Shown here in pieces: positions 1 through 8,671 of a stretch of 64,000 nucleotides of DNA. The stretch is taken from positions 248,001 through 312,000 of the forward strand of contig NZ_CP048000.1 of NCBI RefSeq assembly GCF_009931695.1. Direction: 5' to 3'. Source of the stretch: Anaerocolumna sedimenticola (lineage in GTDB: Bacteria > Bacillota > Clostridia > Lachnospirales > Lachnospiraceae). How positions within the stretch are numbered: position 1 is the first letter of the stretch; each line of letters opens with the position of its first letter. Under the pieces are notes generated by a model that saw only the letters and a list, made by a program, of their open reading frames with translations, was not told the origin of the DNA and did not search any database. The position numbers and the translations under genes are program-made.

Positions 1-593
1 CAAAGTTCCTCGTCGTTTAAATATAAAATAATATCAGATTGACCGGCATTGTCAATATGCGAATACTCCGATGACATTTCCACGCATATTTCTATACTTG
101 TTGCCCTGCAATTTTGCGGAATATAGTTTGGAATGCGGTATTCTACAAATCCTTTAGAAAACCATAGTAGTTGTGTTTCATCTCTTCTTGAATCAAAAAA
201 GTATTTTGGTTCATCAAAACTTCCAATAACACTTTCTTCCGTAGCAATTCCACAGGTTGGTTCCACACAAGCTTCCGTATATTGACCCAGCTTTAAATTT
301 AAATCATAGTAATTCATTGGAACGTGTATAACCGGAAACACTAAATTATATGTTTTTTCAATAAGTTTGCACACTTTCCCGAATGCTTTGCTTTTACGTG
401 ATTCTACCAATCCTGCTTCTTCCATTTTACGAATATGTGTAGTCATAATTGCACTGCTTACACCTATTTCATCCGCAAGTTCTTTGATATTCATATTTTT
501 TTTTGATAAACATTTAATTATCTTAATTCTGACAGGACTGGCAAGTGCCTCAAAAAATATAAGATTTTCCTCTGATGAAATATCAAGATTCAT
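1..593 (-). CDS. ArsR-like winged-helix transcriptional regulator (partial, runs off left edge)
   Basis: The reading frame begins at an ATG whose last base is 593 and stays open to base 1, so about 197 residues of the N-terminal part are present. Residues about 10-75 form an ArsR-type winged helix (EALASPVRIKIIKCLS, then KELADEIGVSSAIMTTHI as recognition helix). The remainder is a beta-rich region (for example NYYDLNLKLGQY, CVEPTCGIATEES) of the kind seen in ArsR-like regulators beside CUT1 sugar transporters in Lachnospiraceae. It follows the sugar ABC operon on the same strand, so it probably regulates that operon and may be its last gene. No metal-binding Cys pair of classical ArsR/SmtB proteins is seen, so a sugar-linked rather than metal-linked ligand is inferred. 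Confidence 0.8.
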   Translation of the reverse strand, partial: MNLDISSEENLIFFEALASPVRIKIIKCLSKKNMNIKELADEIGVSSAIMTTHIRKMEEAGLVESRKSKAFGKVCKLIEKTYNLVFPVIHVPMNYYDLNLKLGQYTEACVEPTCGIATEESVIGSFDEPKYFFDSRRDETQLLWFSKGFVEYRIPNYIPQNCRATSIEICVEMSSEYSHIDNAGQSDIILYLNDEEL

Positions 594-710
594 ACTAAGA
601 CCATCCTTTGTTTTCTTATAATGATAGCACTTATTTTTATTATTATCTATTACATTTTCAGAATCTTATTACATTTCAGAAACATTTTTTTATATTAGTA
701 AAAATCCATT

Positions 711-1547
711 CTAACCCTTTATTCCACCTGCAGTCATTCCGTCTATAAAATAAGTTTGAAAGCATACAAATAAAATTAAAATCGGTATAATTGCAAAACA
801 TGATCCGGCAATTAAAATATCATAATTATTGCCATAAGGAGTTAGTAAACTGGATAATCCCACCGGTAGTGTATTTTTCTCTGCTGTTCTCATAACAATC
901 ATAGGCCACAATAAATTATTCCAACTCTGCATTCCCTGGTAAATACCCATAGCTGCAAAAGAAGGTTTCATAAGCGGCACCATTATTCTTGTAAATATTC
1001 CATATTCGGTACATCCATCTACACGTGCCGCATCCAAAAAATCTTTTGGTATTCCGCTTAAGTACTGATAAAAGAAGAATATCAGCATAGGAATAACCAT
1101 ATACGGCAAGATTACACCCCATATAGTATCTATTATTTTCATGGATACGACCATTCTATATAATGGCAATAATATAATCTCTGTTGGTATCATCATAATC
1201 AAAAGAACGCCGCCAAAAATAAGTGCCTTTCCCTTAAATTTATACATTGCCAATCCATATGCCACACAGGAGCTTAAAAACAGTGCTAAAATTACCTGTA
1301 CTATTGTAATTACAAGGCTGTTGCGATACCAAAAGAAATAGGAGTTATTTCCTGAAAATAATAAAGCATAATTCCTGAAAGAGGCAGTACTAAAATCAAT
1401 ATTAAAATTTAATCCGTTCCTCATCAAATCATTTCCGGGTCGAAGTGAGGCCACTGCTAACAAAATTAACGGCAATAAAGTAATACCTGCCACAATGGTA
1501 AAAAATATAATTAACGATACAGGCTTAATCTGTATTTTATTTTTCAT
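711..1547 (-). CDS. CUT1 sugar ABC transporter, inner-membrane permease (MalG type)
   Basis: This 278-aa protein has six hydrophobic segments and the cytoplasmic EAA loop at residues about 172-192 (DAARVDGCTEYG followed by PLMKP), which docks onto the shared ATPase. It ends in GMTAGGIKG, the usual C-terminus of MalG-type permeases. The start has an AAAGGAG site 9 bases upstream. It lies 3 bases after the first permease gene, so the two are co-translated and should form a heterodimeric channel. No ATP-binding gene is present, which is normal for CUT1 systems in this group, where one MsmK-like ATPase encoded elsewhere serves many transporters. The sugar is not predictable from sequence. Confidence 0.93.
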   Translation of the reverse strand: MKNKIQIKPVSLIIFFTIVAGITLLPLILLAVASLRPGNDLMRNGLNFNIDFSTASFRNYALLFSGNNSYFFWYRNSLVITIVQVILALFLSSCVAYGLAMYKFKGKALIFGGVLLIMMIPTEIILLPLYRMVVSMKIIDTIWGVILPYMVIPMLIFFFYQYLSGIPKDFLDAARVDGCTEYGIFTRIMVPLMKPSFAAMGIYQGMQSWNNLLWPMIVMRTAEKNTLPVGLSSLLTPYGNNYDILIAGSCFAIIPILILFVCFQTYFIDGMTAGGIKG

Positions 1548-1550
1548 ACA

Positions 1551-2456
1551 CTACTTCTCCTTTCCCGAAAATACTCCGTTAATTTTCAACTGAACAAGAT
1601 TTATAACCATAACAATTGCTAATAATACACAACCTATGGCACTTGCTAAACCAATGCTGTTTTGCTCCCAACCTGTTCTGTACAGATATCCAACAATCGT
1701 AGTACCTACATTGTTAGGTGATTTATTACCATTAAACAAAACATATGATTCAGTAAACATAGCCATACCTCCATAAATAGAAATAGTCAGTACATATGTA
1801 GTAGTATTTTTTAACAGAGGCAGTGTAATTTGCCTGAATTTTTGCAAAGCGCTGGCACCATCAATTGAAGCAGATTCATACAGTTCTTCCGGTATTTGCT
1901 GTAATCCTGACAGATAATACATCATATTAACACCGGTCCATCTCCAGAGGCAGATACAAAACAACGCAATCCATACAGTAATCGACTTTCGAAGCCATAC
2001 AATAGGTCCATACTCAAATATTCCCAATATTTGATTTACAAAAGAACCTGGCAGTTCCCCAAACATTAGCCTGAATACGGTACCTGCGACTACAACGGAG
2101 GTTAAAGCAGGTATAAACAAGGAACTTCTAAAAATCACTTTTCCTTTCATACTTTTACTATTTAATAAAATAGCCAGGAGCATAGGAATTGGTATCATTA
2201 ATAACAAACTTCCAATTGTATAGAAAATACTATTTTTGAACGCTTTAAAAAAAATTGGATTCATTAATGTCGTATAATTTTTAGTTCCTACAAAACTTGT
2301 GTTAGAACCCGCCACTTTTTGAAAACTCATCACAATGGCACTTACCACCGGATATGCAAAAAACATTAAGAATGTTATGATAAATGGTAATACGAAGACA
2401 TAAGGTGCTGCTTTTTGTGAGTATAAAAAACTTCTTAATATATTTTTTCTTCTCAA
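1551..2456 (-). CDS. CUT1 sugar ABC transporter, inner-membrane permease (MalF type), TTG start
   Basis: A 301-aa permease of the MalF type with six membrane segments and an EAA loop in the last third (ESASIDGASALQKF, then LPLLK). The open frame continues upstream to 2717, but that extension is translated MITE sequence (2493-2696). I place the start at the TTG at 2456 because GGAGGAAA lies just upstream and the encoded LRRKNILRSFLYSQKAAPY is the normal basic N-terminus of this family. It pairs with the MalG-type permease 3 bases downstream. The MITE separates it from the binding-protein gene and may change the ratio of binding protein to permease. Confidence 0.9.
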   Translation of the reverse strand: MRRKNILRSFLYSQKAAPYVFVLPFIITFLMFFAYPVVSAIVMSFQKVAGSNTSFVGTKNYTTLMNPIFFKAFKNSIFYTIGSLLLMIPIPMLLAILLNSKSMKGKVIFRSSLFIPALTSVVVAGTVFRLMFGELPGSFVNQILGIFEYGPIVWLRKSITVWIALFCICLWRWTGVNMMYYLSGLQQIPEELYESASIDGASALQKFRQITLPLLKNTTTYVLTISIYGGMAMFTESYVLFNGNKSPNNVGTTIVGYLYRTGWEQNSIGLASAIGCVLLAIVMVINLVQLKINGVFSGKEK

Positions 2457-2492
2457 TTTATTTCCTCCGGTAATTAAATTTATTATTACTAA

Positions 2493-2696
2493 AGGGGCTG
2501 TTGCAAAATTCAAAATATAACTTACTTGTGAGAGAATATGATTAATATTTCGCAGATATTTTGTTGAAAGTATGTGCGAATGGCTCCAAGAAAGAGAATG
2601 GAGCCGTTTATTCGCGCGACTTGAAACAAAATTCAAGAAATAAAAATCATATTCTAGGCACAAGTTTAGTAAATTGACTATTTTGCAACAGCCCCT
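2493..2696. mobile_element. Fold-back MITE (204 bp) inside sugar ABC operon
   Basis: The element is bounded by 17-bp inverted ends, AGGGGCTGTTGCAAAAT on the left and its exact complement on the right. The whole interior is a long imperfect palindrome: ACTTGTG/CACAAGT, AGAATATGATT/AATCATATTCT and GGCTCC/GGAGCC pair in register towards a loop near 2594. It encodes nothing. The ends resemble inverted repeats of the GGnnCTGTTGCAAA type found on IS6-like elements, but the parent transposon is an inference. No convincing target duplication is visible. Transcribed as part of the ABC operon it would fold into a hairpin of roughly 90 bp per arm. Confidence 0.85.
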
Positions 2697-2731
2697 ACTT
2701 ACATTAATTACTGTCATGAATATAACAGTGC

Positions 2732-4186
2732 TTATTTCTCGTAAAGAATCGTTTCCTGCTCATTCTTTAAAAGTTCTGACGCATCCTGATCATAAGCACT
2801 TTCAAATGCATTTGCATATGTAGTTGTAACTAAGACGCTATATGTTTGTGCGTAGCCGCCTGCAATATTAGGAGCTACTAAATCCAGTCCGTAAGTATCT
2901 TTAATACTATTTAATACATCGAATGGGTTGGTTGCAAAGTAGCTGATAAATTTGTTATCTTGATTCTTTGTAAGGGATTCATCAGACCAAAGTGAAACTC
3001 TGATGGGGTCAAAACCTAAGTTTTCCCATTCGTATTTATTACCGTCTTCAGAAAGTTTGGCAAATGCTAAGAATTCCTTTGCTAAATCAGAATTCTTTGA
3101 CTGGGTTGTTACACCGGTTCCGGTTCCGCCCTGTAATACGCATGGAGTATCTCCCTCTTTCCATACAGGTAGTTTATAAATACCAATCTTTCCTTTTAAA
3201 TCAGGACAGTAATCTGTAAATCTTCCCATATACCATAAAGGCATTGATATGGATGCAACTTCCCCGCTATTTAAATGTCCATACCATTCTTCTGCATGAT
3301 AAAACCCGCCTGGTGTAACCTCGCAGATTCCTGCATCGATCATTTTTCTTATAAAATTAATTACTTCTGCATGTTCTTTTGTATTAATATTCGGGGTTCC
3401 ATCCTCGGTTACATATTGAACACCTTTTTCTTCAAGCATAAGCTGCGGGAGGAATAAGTCTGTTACCTCTACTGCTGTCATAGGTTTGCCGGTAACCTCT
3501 AAAACTTTAAGTCCGGCATTGTAATAATCATCCCAGGTTTTTATTTCTGCCGGGTCAACTCCTGCTTCTTTCATAAGATCCATATTGTAATAAGAAACAC
3601 TTGCACCTAAATGAAAATCAATTCCATAGTAATTTCCATCTTTATCCCCGTACATTGAGATTCGTGACATAACGACTTCATCTTTATATGGTTCTACTAC
3701 GTCGTTTAAGGGCAGCAGATAATTACTCCCTAAAAATGTTGCATAATGTCCGATTTCAATATCTGCAATATCAGGCGCTCCTGTTCCTGACTGTAATGCA
3801 ACTAGCAATTTGGTGTGCATGGAAGAAGAATCAGCAACATTTACGGTTAAATTAATTGCTTTATCAGGATTTGCTTCGTTCCATTTATCTGCCATACCTG
3901 TATAAAATCCAACATGTTGATCAACGAATGTCCAAAGAGAAAGATCTGTAGCGCCTTCAATAAATGTATTTTTTCCTTCTGTTCCTTCATTACCTGATGC
4001 ATCACTCGCCGGCGTATCACTTTCATTTTTGTCGGATGTATCGCTTGATTCTGCACCAGACACTTCTTTCGCTGTTTCATTTGTTTGATCGTTCGTACCG
4101 GATGTTTTTTCCGAACTTCTACATCCGGTCAAAACAGATGCTGCCAGAACTGCACAAAGTAAAATACTTAATAACTTCTTTTTCAT
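2732..4186 (-). CDS. CUT1 sugar ABC transporter, substrate-binding lipoprotein
   Basis: A 484-aa extracellular solute-binding protein (family 1). The N-terminus is a lipoprotein signal (LLSILLCAVLAASVLTGC) with the lipidated Cys at about residue 22, followed by a Ser/Thr/Asp/Glu-rich linker to about residue 75 that tethers the protein to the membrane. The mature part holds typical cluster-1 features such as PDIADIEIGHYATFL and the C-terminal domain with NSDLAKEFLAFAK. AGGAGG precedes the ATG. As first gene of the operon it should capture the sugar for the two downstream permeases. Ligand unknown. Confidence 0.93.
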   Translation of the reverse strand: MKKKLLSILLCAVLAASVLTGCRSSEKTSGTNDQTNETAKEVSGAESSDTSDKNESDTPASDASGNEGTEGKNTFIEGATDLSLWTFVDQHVGFYTGMADKWNEANPDKAINLTVNVADSSSMHTKLLVALQSGTGAPDIADIEIGHYATFLGSNYLLPLNDVVEPYKDEVVMSRISMYGDKDGNYYGIDFHLGASVSYYNMDLMKEAGVDPAEIKTWDDYYNAGLKVLEVTGKPMTAVEVTDLFLPQLMLEEKGVQYVTEDGTPNINTKEHAEVINFIRKMIDAGICEVTPGGFYHAEEWYGHLNSGEVASISMPLWYMGRFTDYCPDLKGKIGIYKLPVWKEGDTPCVLQGGTGTGVTTQSKNSDLAKEFLAFAKLSEDGNKYEWENLGFDPIRVSLWSDESLTKNQDNKFISYFATNPFDVLNSIKDTYGLDLVAPNIAGGYAQTYSVLVTTTYANAFESAYDQDASELLKNEQETILYEK

Positions 4187-4242
4187 TTTAATTTCCTCCT
4201 ATTTACAAACTTTCTATATTACCAATACACGTGTATAACTTA

Positions 4243-4295
4243 CTTGTAAGTACTACTTAAGTTTGTTTTTACATCCTTGTAAGTACCACTTAAGT
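4243..4295. promoter_or_regulatory. Tandem 20-bp operator-like repeats upstream of the sugar ABC operon
   Basis: CTTGTAAGTACTACTTAAGT at 4243-4262 recurs with one mismatch at 4276-4295 (CTTGTAAGTACCACTTAAGT), 33 bp apart, about three helical turns. Each copy contains the small dyad ACTTAAGT. They lie about 57-110 bases upstream of the binding-protein ATG in an AT-rich region where the promoter should be. The simplest reading is a pair of binding sites for the operon regulator, possibly the ArsR-like protein encoded downstream. Confidence 0.5.
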
Positions 4296-4560
4296 CTTGT
4301 ATTTACCTTTAAGTTAATTTCATTATATTTACTTTTCTATATTATGTCAATATATTATAAATTATTTTTATATTATTGTGCATTATATACATGTTTTTGC
4401 GACATTTTTAGCAGGATATATTTTATGAATTAATGTTATTGTTAATTCTTGTGTTCGGCGTCCAATTTTGAATTAACTTTTATACAAATTGCAATTTCGA
4501 AGTATCTTATCTTCATCATCCCCCATCTACCAAAAGGAAATTAGAAGAGTATTCTATACA

Positions 4561-4640
4561 AAAAACAGAACCGAAAGAATAGTTAAATGGGTCTATACTT
4601 TCGCTCTGTTTTTCACATTCTCTGCCTTTTAAGCAGTTCT
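4561..4640 (-). terminator. Two-hairpin 3' element / terminator after the S41 gene (repeat copy A)
   Basis: Read on the minus strand this starts GAACTGCTTAAAAGGCAG 9 bases after the S41 stop, followed by a longer hairpin with arms based on CAGAGCGAAAGTATAG and CTATTCTTTCGGTTCTG, and ends in a T run. It works as an intrinsic terminator by structure. An element about 80 percent identical over its full length sits after purA at 43096-43177. The remaining upstream gap (about 4300-4560) is AT-rich with no gene. Confidence 0.65.
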
Positions 4641-4648
4641 ATTTATAG

Positions 4649-5965
4649 TCAGTCAGCTAATACATAATCCAGCACAGCATCTCTTCCATTCTTATATTCA
4701 TCAATTGTAGGCTGAATCGATATGTCGGGCTGAAATGTTCCAACTCCGCCATTCTTATAACTGAATTCCTTACTGAATTCAAAATATTTGGTGCTGTAAC
4801 TTATCGGAATCTGAGAATTCGGAAGATTCATCGTCCTAACTTCTCCGTAGCAGTCCAACGCACCGCCTGTTGGCTCTCCTACGGCAATAGCTTCCGGTGC
4901 CGCTTCTTTTACCCTATATATTGCAAACATACCTGATGAAAATGTGTTACGTCCTATAAGCAGGTAAACTTTGACGTTATCATTTTCCATAATATAACTC
5001 TTTAAAGACTCCGTAAATGGGTTAAGTATTTCGGAATTCCCGCCGGTATTATTTCTTAAATTGATAATAATTTTATCTATATCGTTTTTCTCGATAACAC
5101 CAAACATCTCCTTATTGAAATCTGCGAATTTCTGGTTATCCATATCAGCACAAACATTATATTCAAAATAGAGAGCCTTTTGATTTGACAAATATTCATA
5201 ATCATAATACTTATCATAAGTTCCAATAATAACATCCTTAGTCTTTTTGTTGACGAAATTGGCGTCTTTACCGTACTCAAGTGCAGAGACGGTAAAATCT
5301 TGTACTTCATTATCCTTTTGTACTGTAAATACGGCTTTATTCTCATTTTGTATTATTCCAAGGCCATACATATAGACAGGTGACTCCAGGTAGCTTGGAA
5401 GCATTGCCAAGACCCAGCTCTCATTTTCATGGGATATAAGTGATTTAAGTTGTTTCAGTACAATATCAATATCAATGCCATCTATCTTTACTATTTTTGA
5501 AAACATCATCTCTTTGAGGTTGTTGTCTGCATTTACAACATAGACATTTCCGTTAAATAACCAGAATTGCAGTGGATAATGGTATCCGTCCCAGATATTT
5601 ACGCCAGTATGGGCATCCCCAATTGAAGCTGCAATCTTATTGAGCTCAACAAAAACCTGTTTATTATTTAGCTTATCTATATTAGAAATCAATTGGTCTG
5701 TCTTATTGTTAAACTCTTCTTTGGATATCATACTGAACAGATTCTTATGATACTTGGGAAGCTCTTGTTTGAAAAACATAATATCCTCTTTCAGAAGAAG
5801 GTTACGTTTTTCATTCGTATTATCATTTTTTAAAATAATTTCTCGGTTTGTTAGCTTATCCTTGGCAATCCCCTCACTGGCCGAGCATATGGTAACAGTG
5901 ATTAATAGAGTAACACATATTAATAAAGCAGTGCTAATCAGTAAAACAAAACGTTTTGTCCTCAT
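4649..5965 (-). CDS. S41-family peptidase-like exported protein
   Basis: This 438-aa protein begins with an uncleaved-looking signal anchor (residues about 7-29, FVLLISTALLICVTLLI) and so should face outside. The C-terminal half has the tail-specific protease (S41) fold: INLRNNTGGNSEILNPF, then the nucleophile region GRNTFSSGMFAIY with the Ser of the SSG motif at about 345, then VGEPTGGALDCYGE and the final G.GTFQPDISIQPT typical of this group. No PDZ domain is recognisable. It is followed by a strong terminator and appears monocistronic. Substrate unknown; annotation as a protease rests on family resemblance. Confidence 0.85.
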   Translation of the reverse strand: MRTKRFVLLISTALLICVTLLITVTICSASEGIAKDKLTNREIILKNDNTNEKRNLLLKEDIMFFKQELPKYHKNLFSMISKEEFNNKTDQLISNIDKLNNKQVFVELNKIAASIGDAHTGVNIWDGYHYPLQFWLFNGNVYVVNADNNLKEMMFSKIVKIDGIDIDIVLKQLKSLISHENESWVLAMLPSYLESPVYMYGLGIIQNENKAVFTVQKDNEVQDFTVSALEYGKDANFVNKKTKDVIIGTYDKYYDYEYLSNQKALYFEYNVCADMDNQKFADFNKEMFGVIEKNDIDKIIINLRNNTGGNSEILNPFTESLKSYIMENDNVKVYLLIGRNTFSSGMFAIYRVKEAAPEAIAVGEPTGGALDCYGEVRTMNLPNSQIPISYSTKYFEFSKEFSYKNGGVGTFQPDISIQPTIDEYKNGRDAVLDYVLAD

Positions 5966-5996
5966 AATTTATACTCCTTATAATTATTATTATTTA

Positions 5997-6020
5997 TAGA
6001 TAATTGCGAAACTCCGATGT
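5997..6020. mobile_element. Remnant of TAGGTAATTGCGAAAC-type MITE (left end only)
   Basis: TAGATAATTGCGAAACTCC upstream of the S41 gene matches the terminal inverted repeat of the 150-bp MITEs at 15483, 52224 and 56041, especially the 52224 copy. No matching right end is present nearby, so this is a truncated relic. Confidence 0.5.
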
Positions 6021-6043
6021 TGTTAAGTCATTTCTAAGCCTTC

Positions 6044-6811
6044 TTACTTATTCATATCTGTAATATATTCATTACTTTTTACCGTAACCTGAACCCAAGC
6101 CGGTCTAAATCCGCTTTTAATTGCATTTCGAACTGATTTTATGTTAGACCATGCGCAACAATAGAAAGGAACTATATTCCTTTTTAAAACTTCTACAGCA
6201 AGTTTGCTTGTAAGACTGGACGCAATTCCTCGTTTTCTATATTCAGTGAGTACGTCGACCCCTATTTGCCACATCGTTTCGCAATCGGCAGAGCAGCCTG
6301 CAAGGCCGATAAGTTTCCCATTATCAAAGGCACCAACAGCTAATTTATCTAATTGCTTGCGGTTTTTGCTTAACGCATTTTGCCATTCCGGTACATAACA
6401 ATCTGAAAACTGTTCCGGTCCCATAACTCTGGTTTCATACTTGCATTCAAGCGGATTTATATAATTCAAATCCGGCAAAAAGTATTCCGCCATAAAACAA
6501 ACGTTTAAATTAAAAGGCTTAAGTTTTTCCATTAACATATGTAGGTTAGGTGTCTCAAAACAATGTTCAATAGGATATTTACCAATATATTCACTAACTG
6601 TTTCTAGTAGTTCTTCAGAGACAGAAGCGACAATATTATTGCCATATGAGGTTAAATCACAGTAAAACGGTAACTCCAGATATTTTCTGGCATTCGGATT
6701 TTTACCGGAGATTACTATTTTATTTTCCGTCTTCATAAAGTCTTCAAAGCAGCAATGACTGTCAACAGCAGATTGTTGCATAGCAATCTTAATAATTTCG
6801 TCATTTTTCAT
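6044..6811 (-). CDS. GNAT-family N-acetyltransferase (255 aa)
   Basis: The C-terminal domain (residues about 130-245) is a GNAT acetyl-CoA-binding domain: VGAFDNGKLIGLAGCSAD, then IGVDVLTEYRKRGIASSLTSKLAVEVL, which is the motif A pyrophosphate loop (Y-R-K-R-G-I-A-S). The final part, WSNIKSVRNAIKSGFRPAWVQVTV, is the usual helix and last strand. The N-terminal half is a less conserved extra domain, typical of 250-aa GNATs in Clostridia. AGGAGG lies 14 bases before the ATG. It lies 24 bases downstream of the P-loop kinase gene and may be co-transcribed. Acceptor molecule unknown. Confidence 0.88.
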   Translation of the reverse strand: MKNDEIIKIAMQQSAVDSHCCFEDFMKTENKIVISGKNPNARKYLELPFYCDLTSYGNNIVASVSEELLETVSEYIGKYPIEHCFETPNLHMLMEKLKPFNLNVCFMAEYFLPDLNYINPLECKYETRVMGPEQFSDCYVPEWQNALSKNRKQLDKLAVGAFDNGKLIGLAGCSADCETMWQIGVDVLTEYRKRGIASSLTSKLAVEVLKRNIVPFYCCAWSNIKSVRNAIKSGFRPAWVQVTVKSNEYITDMNK

Positions 6812-6835
6812 AATTTGCCAATTCCTCCTAGATTT

Positions 6836-7342
6836 TTAATCACTTATCACATCTTCAAAAATCATATCCACTGTTCTATCCAGACTAAAATCTGCAGCTA
6901 TTGTTTTTTCCGGGATTATGCCGATATAATCTTTTTCATTCCACCAATGTTTCATTTCTTCTTCTCCAAAATCATCACAATTTGGCTTCGTCTGATGACG
7001 TATCAGAGTTTCTTCAAATGGTATTTCGTAATAATACGCATAAATCCATGGATCGAATTCCAGTTTGATTTGCTCAAATAATTCCTTATACCAGTTCGAA
7101 TTTAATATTCCTTCCAGAATAACAATATCACAATTTTCCTTTCCATACTTTATGAGCCCTAAAAGTAAAGGGACTGCTTGAGTTCCCATTCCATCTTTTA
7201 CCCATAACATTTCTCTTCTAATCACATCTTGTGATATCAATAAAGTACCGTGTCCAAATCTATTCTGCAAAGATTTTGCTACTGTTGTTTTACCACTTCC
7301 CGAGTTACCCCTAAGAATGATTATTTTTGACTTCTTATTCAT
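6836..7342 (-). CDS. P-loop kinase / zeta-toxin-like ATPase (168 aa)
   Basis: A short nucleotide kinase-like protein with Walker A LRGNSGSGKTTVAKSL at residues about 10-25 and a later strand IVILEGILNSNWYKELF that resembles the lid region of small-molecule kinases. The family (AAA_33/zeta-like) phosphorylates small molecules or nucleosides; which one cannot be told. No antitoxin-like partner lies next to it, so a toxin role is not supported. The ribosome site is weak (GGCAG). Together with the GNAT gene downstream it may form a two-gene unit. Confidence 0.82.
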   Translation of the reverse strand: MNKKSKIIILRGNSGSGKTTVAKSLQNRFGHGTLLISQDVIRREMLWVKDGMGTQAVPLLLGLIKYGKENCDIVILEGILNSNWYKELFEQIKLEFDPWIYAYYYEIPFEETLIRHQTKPNCDDFGEEEMKHWWNEKDYIGIIPEKTIAADFSLDRTVDMIFEDVISD

Positions 7343-7440
7343 TTTAACTGCTGCCTTTATATATTTTGATTTTTCTCACCGTTTATTAGTAACTATAAAA
7401 AATATAGTGCAGGTTCCAATTTTTCTTTTTATCTTAGCTG

Positions 7441-7869
7441 CTATTCCTGTCCAATAATCTCTGATTCAGTTGTCACAGTCGTTTGTTTATCCATTTTTAA
7501 AGTATTATATGATATAAATCCAATTATAGCTAAAATGATATTCACCGCGATTATCACACCAATAATGATAATAAACATTTTCCATATACGATGCCAACGG
7601 TGATTTCTAATAGCCAGCTGCTCATTGATTCTTGACAATTGTTCAGCAATAATATTTATATTATTTTCATTATCAATTTTTGCTCCTAAAATCTCGCTGA
7701 CTGATACTTCAAAAACTTCTGCTATTCGAATAAGCATATCAGCATCAGGTACTGATAACCCCTTTTCCCATTTAGAAATTGTCTGACGGACTACATTCAG
7801 ACGAACCGCCAGTTCTTCTTGTGAAAGTCCCTTAGTTTTTCTAAGTGCTTTTAAATTTTCACTAAACAT
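7441..7869 (-). CDS. XRE-family HTH regulator with a C-terminal membrane segment
   Basis: The N-terminal 60 residues are a Cro/C1-type helix-turn-helix (LKALRKTKGLSQEELAVRLN, then RQTISKWEKGLSVPDADML). After a linker comes one transmembrane helix (about residues 98-122, FIIIIGVIIAVNIILAIIGF) and a short outside tail. I start at the ATG at 7869, nine bases after AAAGGAG; the TTG two codons earlier is less likely. This architecture is common in Firmicutes as a membrane-anchored regulator. The target is not evident. Confidence 0.88.
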   Translation of the reverse strand: MFSENLKALRKTKGLSQEELAVRLNVVRQTISKWEKGLSVPDADMLIRIAEVFEVSVSEILGAKIDNENNINIIAEQLSRINEQLAIRNHRWHRIWKMFIIIIGVIIAVNIILAIIGFISYNTLKMDKQTTVTTESEIIGQE

Positions 7870-7988
7870 ATGCAATCACTCCTTTCAAGGCTTTATTATA
7901 GTGTTTATTCAGCCATTGCCGCAAGCAACGCATATTAACATGACAGATAAATCGCAACTAAACTTATTTATGCATTTATGCCGTTACT

Positions 7989-8552
7989 TCAATAATGTCC
8001 CTTTACCGGTTTATCCTTTGTCCTATGCTTCCTGTCTGGGTCATACTTCTGCCAATAGACCGCTTTTTCATTATATCTGCATCTTCCCGCCTCCTGATAT
8101 GCACCATGTCCAAAATACACCATTCCCAAAGGTTTCACATGCTCCGGTAAATCAATTAGTTTTTGTATTGTCTCTATTTTTGACTTGATAGGATAAATAC
8201 CTATCCATACACTTGCAAGGCCTATATCTGTTGCCGCAAGAAGCATATTTTGAATCGCCGCACTGCAATCACATATCCATAAATCTTTGTCCTGGCTTTT
8301 AAATGCATATTTCATATTTCCACATACAACAATTCCAAGCGGAGCATTATATCTGGCAAAAAGCAGTTTGTCTCTGATTTTACCTAATATTTCTTTTTCA
8401 CTAATAACTACAAATTCCCAGGGTTGTGTATTTGCAGCCGTCGGTGCCGAGAAAGCCGCTTTTAATAAAATATTGATTTCACTATCCGTAACTTCCTCCT
8501 CCGTATAATTTCTTATGCTTCTACGGTTAAATATAGCCTCTAAGGTTTCCAT
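7989..8552 (-). CDS. Nitroreductase-family FMN-dependent oxidoreductase
   Basis: A 187-aa protein of the nitroreductase family: it opens METLEAIFNRRSIRNYTEE, has APTAANTQPWEFVVI (FMN contact) at about residues 36-50, and DCSAAIQNMLLAATDIGLAS, the conserved dimer helix. It should bind FMN as a dimer in the cytosol and reduce nitro or quinone compounds with NAD(P)H. The start at 8552 is preceded by AAAGGAGG; an upstream ATG six codons earlier would include that site. The C-terminal tail (PDRKHRTKDKPVKGHY) is basic, as in clostridial members. Confidence 0.92.
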   Translation of the reverse strand: METLEAIFNRRSIRNYTEEEVTDSEINILLKAAFSAPTAANTQPWEFVVISEKEILGKIRDKLLFARYNAPLGIVVCGNMKYAFKSQDKDLWICDCSAAIQNMLLAATDIGLASVWIGIYPIKSKIETIQKLIDLPEHVKPLGMVYFGHGAYQEAGRCRYNEKAVYWQKYDPDRKHRTKDKPVKGHY

Positions 8553-8583
8553 GAAGTAACCTCCTTTCATAATAATCTTATTT

Positions 8584-8650
8584 TAGGTAATTGCGAAACT
8601 AATAAACTATCTGAATTTGTGATACACTTTATACAAATTCCTCCGCTATA
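8584..8650. mobile_element. Left half of a TAGGTAATTGCGAAAC-type MITE
   Basis: TAGGTAATTGCGAAACTA at 8584 and the following 45 bases (CTGAAT..GATACA..ATACAAATTC) align with the left half of the 15483 copy. The right half is replaced by unrelated sequence (CTCCGCTATAACGC). It sits between the nitrilase and nitroreductase genes. Confidence 0.55.
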
Positions 8651-8671
8651 ACGCTCTTTCCGCTCGTTGTA

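Noticed and set aside
2457..2717. N-terminal extension of the MalF-type permease ORF by 87 residues
   Set aside because: It is translation of the fold-back MITE; the family start and a good ribosome site lie at 2456.
6836..7342. Zeta-toxin/antitoxin pair
   Set aside because: The P-loop protein has no epsilon-like partner; the neighbour is a GNAT.
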